A stretch of 8,876 nucleotides of DNA, from positions 1 through 8,876 of the forward strand of contig JAGKXC010000096.1 of the NCBI GenBank assembly GCA_021151535.1, given 5' to 3'. Both the position numbers and the translations under genes were made by a program. Below the pieces are notes generated by a model that saw only the letters and a program-made list of their open reading frames with translations, was not told the DNA's origin and did no database searches. The DNA is from Sphingobacteriia bacterium (GTDB lineage Bacteria > Bacteroidota > Bacteroidia > NS11-12g > UBA955). Below are positions 6,820 through 8,876 of the stretch, piece by piece (positions within the stretch are counted from its first letter, which is position 1; each line of letters starts with the position of its first letter).

Positions 6820-6905
6820 TTTTTCTGTCATTTAAACGTAATACCCCTTAATTCTGTCTATTAATCAGAAATCTTACCCTTAAATCACAGACTTTTGTAC
6901 CTTTT
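6820..6905. other. Short AT-rich spacer without a clear terminator
   Basis: An 86-bp gap. The only inverted repeat is a weak 5-bp stem TTCTG/CAGAA (6852-6856 with 6866-6870) without a T-tract, so no convincing intrinsic terminator separates the LysM gene from the barrel gene. Confidence 0.4.
6890..6897 (+). promoter_or_regulatory. Possible -7 element of the outer-membrane barrel gene
   Basis: GACTTTTG is a 7-of-8-style match to TAnnTTTG (first T replaced by G), 8 bp before ATG 6906. The -33 region is not convincing. If used, the leader would be only a few bases long. A weak call. Confidence 0.3.
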
Positions 6906-7178
6906 ATGAGAATTGCCTTTTTCGGAAAACACAGCTTTGGAGAAAAACTAACCTTTTTGTTATTGTTTTTACTTTCATCATTGCAAGTAAATGCACAGGA
7001 AATCCAGAATGGAAATGGTGAACCGCGCAGACCGCGACCCAATTTCTATGTGCAATTTCAGTTTTCACACAGCAATGATTTCTTTCCTGAGGCAACCCAA
7101 TTCAGGGCATTGAGTTACAGCTCACCTTTGCCTACCAATGTTTCTATAAAACAAATCAACCGATACAGCAACTGCTGA
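6906..7178 (+). CDS. N-terminal fragment of a TonB-receptor-like outer-membrane barrel protein (frameshifted)
   Basis: The open frame encodes 90 residues and ends at TGA 7178. It begins with a good signal peptide (MRIAFFGKHSFGEK, hydrophobic LTFLLLFLLSSL, cleavage after VNA before QEIQ), then a Pro/Arg stretch (EPRRPRPNF) and a short segment I cannot assign. No domain is complete in it. The plug and barrel continue in the +1 frame immediately downstream, so I read this as the 5' end of one broken gene, not an independent small protein. The two frames overlap in their open parts between about 7150 and 7178, and a single extra base in that interval joins them smoothly. ATG 6906 is the only sensible start because it begins the signal peptide. 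Whether the break is a sequencing error or a true mutation cannot be seen here. Confidence 0.6.
   Translation: MRIAFFGKHSFGEKLTFLLLFLLSSLQVNAQEIQNGNGEPRRPRPNFYVQFQFSHSNDFFPEATQFRALSYSSPLPTNVSIKQINRYSNC
7150..7178 (+). other. Inferred +1 frameshift interval in the barrel gene
   Basis: The upstream frame is open to TGA 7176-7178 and the downstream frame is open from just after TAA 7147-7149. One surplus base anywhere between restores a single frame. The A4 run at 7148-7151 is the obvious spot: with A3 the join reads NVSINKSTDTATAEN. Confidence 0.65.
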
Positions 7179-7194
7179 AAATAGCAATAACCCC

Positions 7195-8876
7195 ATGGGA
7201 ATGAGAGCGCGTATGCAATCAGAAAATCCCCTGGAATTCCAGATGATCTTTGAAGTAACAGGCAGCAATTTTGCCAATACGGAGTACTTCGTAGCCAATG
7301 CCAAGCCGCAGTTTAATCGCACCGAAACAAGTTTTAACCTAGTGGTGAAATTACCAGCCATTGAAATAATTGGCAGTCCTGAAAAAATGGATCAGGTAAC
7401 CATCAAAACCCAAGTGGTAAAATTAAAGGGCGATACAACCGAAATGGATGCCACCCGCTTTAAAACCAATCCTGATGCAACAGCTGAAGACTTGGTGGGG
7501 AAAATGCCCGGCGTAAGTTCCTCAGGAGGACAAATCCAAGCCCAAGGCGAGCAAGTAAAGAAGGTTTTGGTAGATGGCAAGCCCTTCTTTGGCGATGATC
7601 CAAATGCCGCTTTGAAAAATTTACCCGCAGAAGTCATTTCAAAAATCCAAGTTTTTGATGCCAAAAGCGACCAAACCTTATTCACCGGAATAGACGATGG
7701 CAATACATCCAAAACCATCAACATCGTAACCAAATCGCAATTTAGAACCGGTATGTTCGGTAAAGGATTTGCGGGTATTGGCAGAAGCATAGATGGCAGC
7801 GGAGATCTCAACAAATACAAAGGTGGAATCACGGTAAATTCATTTAAAAATAGCCGCAGAATCACCCTGCTTTCACAAGCCAACAACATCAACGAACAGA
7901 ATTTCTCCATGGAAGACATTGTTGGTGCAATGGGCGGCGGTGGTGGTGGTCAGCGTGGCAGTGGCGGAATGGGTGGAATGATGGGCGGTAGAATGATGGG
8001 TGGTAGTGACTTCTTTGTTGGTAACCAATCCGGTATTAATACAACCCGTGCAATTGGCTTGAATTACTCCAATGAATTAGGCAAGAAAAAACAATTGGAA
8101 ATCTCCGGAAGCTACTTCCTCAATTACACCTTAAACAACAATGAAAGCAGCAAATACAGGCAATATATTACTGGTTCGGGCGAAGGATTAATTTACAATG
8201 AGCAATCCCCTACCCATTCTACCAATTTGAATCATCGCCTTAACGCTAGATTCAATTGGAAAATTGATTCTAACAACACTTTATTGTTCACCCCAAGAGT
8301 AAGCTTTCAAAATAACTTTAAAGAAAGTCCGCTTACTGCTTTAACAACCTATGGCGATGGTATTACCGCTGTTTCCAACCTCATCAACAACTCCAAAAAC
8401 ACCAACACGGGTTGGAATGCCAATATGGGAATTACCTATAAACGCGCATTCAAGAAAAAAGGAAGAACCATTACGTTAGCAGCTACACCAGGATTAAACA
8501 AGCAAGATGGAAATATCAACTTATTAAATATCAATAACATATTCATCCCTGTGTCAGATACCATTTCGCGCGATCAACAAACCAACAACAACAAAATTGT
8601 TCAAAGTTTAAACGCAAGCGTCAATTTCACTGAAACCTTAGACTCCAACAATATCCTTTCTGCCAGTTTGCAAACCAATATCAACCAAAACAACAACAAC
8701 AAAGAAGTACTGTTGTACAATACGTTGTACCAGAAATACAGCATGTTGGATACCGGCTTGTCGTCCAAATTCAAAAACGGCTACTCCAATCAGCAATTGG
8801 GTTTAAACTATCGCTATCAGAACTATAAATTTAACATCACATTGGGGGTAACAGGACAAATCGCCCAATTGAACGG
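7195..8876 (+). CDS. TonB-dependent-receptor-like outer-membrane beta-barrel protein, partial at the window end
   Basis: This frame is open from 7150 to the window edge without a stop; ATG 7195 is only the first ATG, and the true N-terminus is the signal-peptide segment at 6906. Visible parts in order: an unassigned segment (7195-7380), a TonB-box-like MDQVTIKTQ (about 7387-7413), a plug domain with KGDTTE, NPDATAEDLVGKMPGV, KKVLVDGKPFFGDD, LPAEVISKIQVFD and KTINIVTK (7423-7734), then barrel strands including RRITLLSQANNINEQNFS. A Gly/Met-rich insert (7924-8004) follows, and then further barrel strands rich in Asn and aromatic residues. These motifs are typical of Bacteroidota 'outer membrane beta-barrel / TonB-dependent receptor' proteins without a SusD partner in view. 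The substrate cannot be inferred. The C-terminal barrel lies beyond the window. If the frameshift is real the product would lack a signal peptide and not be exported. Confidence 0.85.
   Translation, partial: MGMRARMQSENPLEFQMIFEVTGSNFANTEYFVANAKPQFNRTETSFNLVVKLPAIEIIGSPEKMDQVTIKTQVVKLKGDTTEMDATRFKTNPDATAEDLVGKMPGVSSSGGQIQAQGEQVKKVLVDGKPFFGDDPNAALKNLPAEVISKIQVFDAKSDQTLFTGIDDGNTSKTINIVTKSQFRTGMFGKGFAGIGRSIDGSGDLNKYKGGITVNSFKNSRRITLLSQANNINEQNFSMEDIVGAMGGGGGGQRGSGGMGGMMGGRMMGGSDFFVGNQSGINTTRAIGLNYSNELGKKKQLEISGSYFLNYTLNNNESSKYRQYITGSGEGLIYNEQSPTHSTNLNHRLNARFNWKIDSNNTLLFTPRVSFQNNFKESPLTALTTYGDGITAVSNLINNSKNTNTGWNANMGITYKRAFKKKGRTITLAATPGLNKQDGNINLLNINNIFIPVSDTISRDQQTNNNKIVQSLNASVNFTETLDSNNILSASLQTNINQNNNNKEVLLYNTLYQKYSMLDTGLSSKFKNGYSNQQLGLNYRYQNYKFNITLGVTGQIAQLN
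7924..8004 (+). repeat. Gly/Met-rich low-complexity insert in the barrel protein
   Basis: These 27 codons encode 16 Gly and 6 Met with two Arg, between the conserved NNINEQNFS segment and the DFFVGNQSGIN segment. The DNA is correspondingly rich in GGT/GGC and ATG units. It is probably a flexible loop just after the plug, at the start of the barrel. Confidence 0.75.

Noticed and set aside
6848..6872. Terminator after the LysM gene
   Set aside because: The stem is only five weak pairs and has no following T-tract.
7148..7178. Programmed ribosomal frameshifting in the barrel gene
   Set aside because: The change needed is +1, with no X-XXY-YYZ slip site in the required sense, no stimulatory hairpin that I can see and no precedent for this receptor class. 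An extra base in A4 is simpler.
7392..7919. 175-codon open frame on the - strand
   Set aside because: It lies wholly opposite the strongly conserved plug domain of the barrel protein, has no promoter or family motif, and its composition is that of an antisense shadow.

Overview
The window looks like a chromosomal segment of a Bacteroidota bacterium, possibly Chitinophagia-like (the rank below phylum is a guess from protein style, not a search). The evidence is a PorP/SprF-family outer-membrane protein beside a GldJ-type lipoprotein (both type IX secretion/gliding families), a large TonB-receptor-like outer-membrane barrel, promoter-like TAnnTTTG elements instead of E. coli-type boxes, moderate AT content and few recognisable Shine-Dalgarno sequences.

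Layout. Positions 1-2720 hold two type IX secretion genes on the + strand: a PorP/SprF-family protein whose start lies at the window edge, closed by a strong bidirectional hairpin terminator, and gldJ, which appears to have its own promoter overlapping that terminator and its own terminator. Positions 2721-3550 hold no protein gene but two stable RNAs on the - strand: class A RNase P RNA (rnpB, about 3039-3402) and, downstream of it in the same direction, tRNA-Gly(GCC) (2854-2926), ending in a hairpin terminator. Positions 3553-6819 hold gatB (subunit B of the Asp/Glu-tRNA amidotransferase) and, 15 bp after its stop and in the same frame, a secreted 600-residue protein that resembles the Bacteroidota SGNH/GDSL-LysM family but seems to have lost every catalytic SGNH residue; it carries one LysM domain and a Gly/Ser/Thr-rich tail. 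Positions 6906-8876 hold the first part of a TonB-receptor-like outer-membrane barrel protein that runs off the right edge; its signal-peptide segment and its plug/barrel segment are in different frames, so the gene is frameshifted as given.

Together the region mixes housekeeping translation and RNA processing (rnpB, tRNA-Gly, gatB) with cell-envelope functions (PorP/SprF, GldJ, LysM protein, TonB-receptor-like barrel). I see no CRISPR array, insertion sequence, phage gene or integration site. The points most worth a second look are the apparent catalytically dead SGNH-LysM protein, the frameshift plus unrecognised N-terminal domain of the barrel protein, and the very short leader implied for gatB.
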